Below are positions 63,154 to 64,000 of a stretch of 64,000 nt of DNA, piece after piece. The notes under the pieces were generated by a model that worked only from the letters and a program-made list of their open reading frames with translations, was not told the DNA's origin and made no database searches. The stretch is from Flavobacterium xueshanense (GTDB lineage Bacteria > Bacteroidota > Bacteroidia > Flavobacteriales > Flavobacteriaceae): NCBI RefSeq assembly GCF_900112975.1, contig NZ_FONQ01000002.1, positions 62,001-126,000 of the forward strand, given 5' to 3'. The position numbers and the translations under genes were made by a program. Position 1 is the first letter of the stretch, and every line of letters starts with the position of its first letter.

Positions 63154-64000
63154 ATGAGCATTACAAAACACAATTGGACCAAAGACGAAATTATCGCAAT
63201 ATATAACAAACCCATGATGGACTTGCTTTATGAAGCAGCTTCTATTCATAGGGAACATCACGATCCTAACGTGGTTCAGGTTTCAACTTTACTCTCTATA
63301 AAAACAGGTGGGTGTCCAGAAGATTGCGGCTATTGCCCGCAAGCTGCACGATATCATACTGAAATTGAAGGCAATGATTTAATGTCTGTTAGTCAAGTAA
63401 AAGCGCAAGCTTTACGTGCAAAATCCAGCGGATCGTCTCGTGTATGTATGGGAGCGGCTTGGAGAAATGTAAAAGATGGTCCTGAATTTGACCAAGTTCT
63501 TGAAATGGTGCGTACCATAAACAAACTGGACATGGAAGTGTGCTGTACCCTTGGAATGATTACTGAAAATCAAGCACATCGATTGGCGGAAGCTGGTTTA
63601 TATGCCTACAATCACAATTTAGATACCTCTGAAGAATATTATAAAGAAGTAATCTCGACCCGTGGATTTGAAGACCGTTTGCAAACCATAGAAAATGTTC
63701 GTAAAACAAATGTTACCGTTTGTAGCGGCGGAATAATCGGGATGGGAGAAAGTATTGAAGACCGAGCCGGAATGCTTGTAGCTCTTTCTACTTTAAATCC
63801 GCAACCGGAATCAGTGCCTATAAATGCGTTGGTTGCCGTAGAAGGAACTCCGATGGAAGAAGAAAAACCAGTTGAAATATGGGAGATGATCCGAATGGTA
63901 GCAACAACCAGAATCATCATGCCCGAAACCCAAGTTCGTCTTTCCGCAGGAAGAATGAACATGAGCCGCGAAGGTCAAGCCATGTGCTTTTTTGCTGGTG
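63154..64000 (+). CDS. bioB: Biotin synthase (3' partial)
   Basis: Radical-SAM enzyme that inserts sulfur into dethiobiotin. The gene runs off the end of the window after 282 codons and has no stop within it. The radical-SAM cluster motif C-x3-C-x2-C is in GGCPEDCGYCPQAARYHT; further family blocks are SRVCMGAAWRN, MEVCCTLGM, YNHNLDTSEEYY, VCSGGIIGMGES and RLSAGRMNMSREGQ. It starts at the ATG at 63154. Confidence 0.96.
   Translation, partial: MSITKHNWTKDEIIAIYNKPMMDLLYEAASIHREHHDPNVVQVSTLLSIKTGGCPEDCGYCPQAARYHTEIEGNDLMSVSQVKAQALRAKSSGSSRVCMGAAWRNVKDGPEFDQVLEMVRTINKLDMEVCCTLGMITENQAHRLAEAGLYAYNHNLDTSEEYYKEVISTRGFEDRLQTIENVRKTNVTVCSGGIIGMGESIEDRAGMLVALSTLNPQPESVPINALVAVEGTPMEEEKPVEIWEMIRMVATTRIIMPETQVRLSAGRMNMSREGQAMCFFAG

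Noticed and set aside
1-64000. CRISPR array, rRNA operon, complete insertion sequence or prophage
   Set aside because: No regularly spaced direct repeats, rRNA signatures, transposase or phage structural genes were seen on either strand.

Overview
The window comes from a member of the Flavobacteriaceae, most likely Flavobacterium or a close relative. The evidence is A+T-rich DNA, Bacteroidetes-type promoters (TTG, about 19 bases, TAnnTTTG), A-rich rather than Shine-Dalgarno start regions, a metallopeptidase with a type IX secretion tail, a TonB receptor with a carboxypeptidase-like N-terminal domain, a fused MurF-alanine racemase, and a 14-gene NADH dehydrogenase operon with a shortened NuoG.

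Layout. Bases 1-2585 hold the 3' part of a superfamily II helicase with a DUF3427 region and a LexA/UmuD-like S24 domain at its C-terminus. Bases 2.6-9.4 kb are accessory in character: a secreted prolyl oligopeptidase, a DUF1016 (YhcG-like) nuclease, a TonB receptor with a small Cys/His membrane protein, several palindromic repeats and a duplicated terminator. Bases 9.4-25.4 kb are mostly housekeeping on the minus strand: asd, mscL, murF-alr, tRNA-Ser, asparaginase, an acyltransferase, TatD, and odhB/sucA, followed by plus-strand surface proteins including a PhoD phosphatase. Bases 25.4-34 kb carry a polyprenyl synthase facing a YceI gene, then a TetR-TolC-adaptor-RND efflux operon. The yceI and tetR promoters share the same 28-base operator at the same offset, so they look like one regulon.

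Bases 34-37.3 kb contain a decayed umuD-like remnant, a secreted protein of unknown role, a Gfo/Idh/MocA oxidoreductase and a DsbA-like protein. Bases 37.4-51.25 kb are the complete nuoA-N operon on the minus strand, with a clear promoter and terminator and a foreign-looking secreted-protein gene between nuoF and nuoG. Bases 51.4-64 kb hold a cold-shock protein, aspS, a MORN-repeat protein, a decayed sugar locus (Na+/sugar symporter and LacI regulator fragments), tRNA-Leu, prs-rplY, pth, a secreted metallopeptidase, ribF, a membrane protein and the 5' part of bioB.

The most notable non-genic signal is a family of four dispersed repeats. Their flanks are conserved, but the central hairpin differs from copy to copy while staying base-paired, and in one copy it lies inverted relative to the flanks. 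A perfect 29-base palindrome inside the DUF1016 gene and an in-frame 40-base palindromic insert in ribF are further cases of palindromic DNA within coding sequence. No CRISPR array, rRNA operon, complete insertion sequence or prophage was seen. Function calls come from reading motifs by eye, with no database search.
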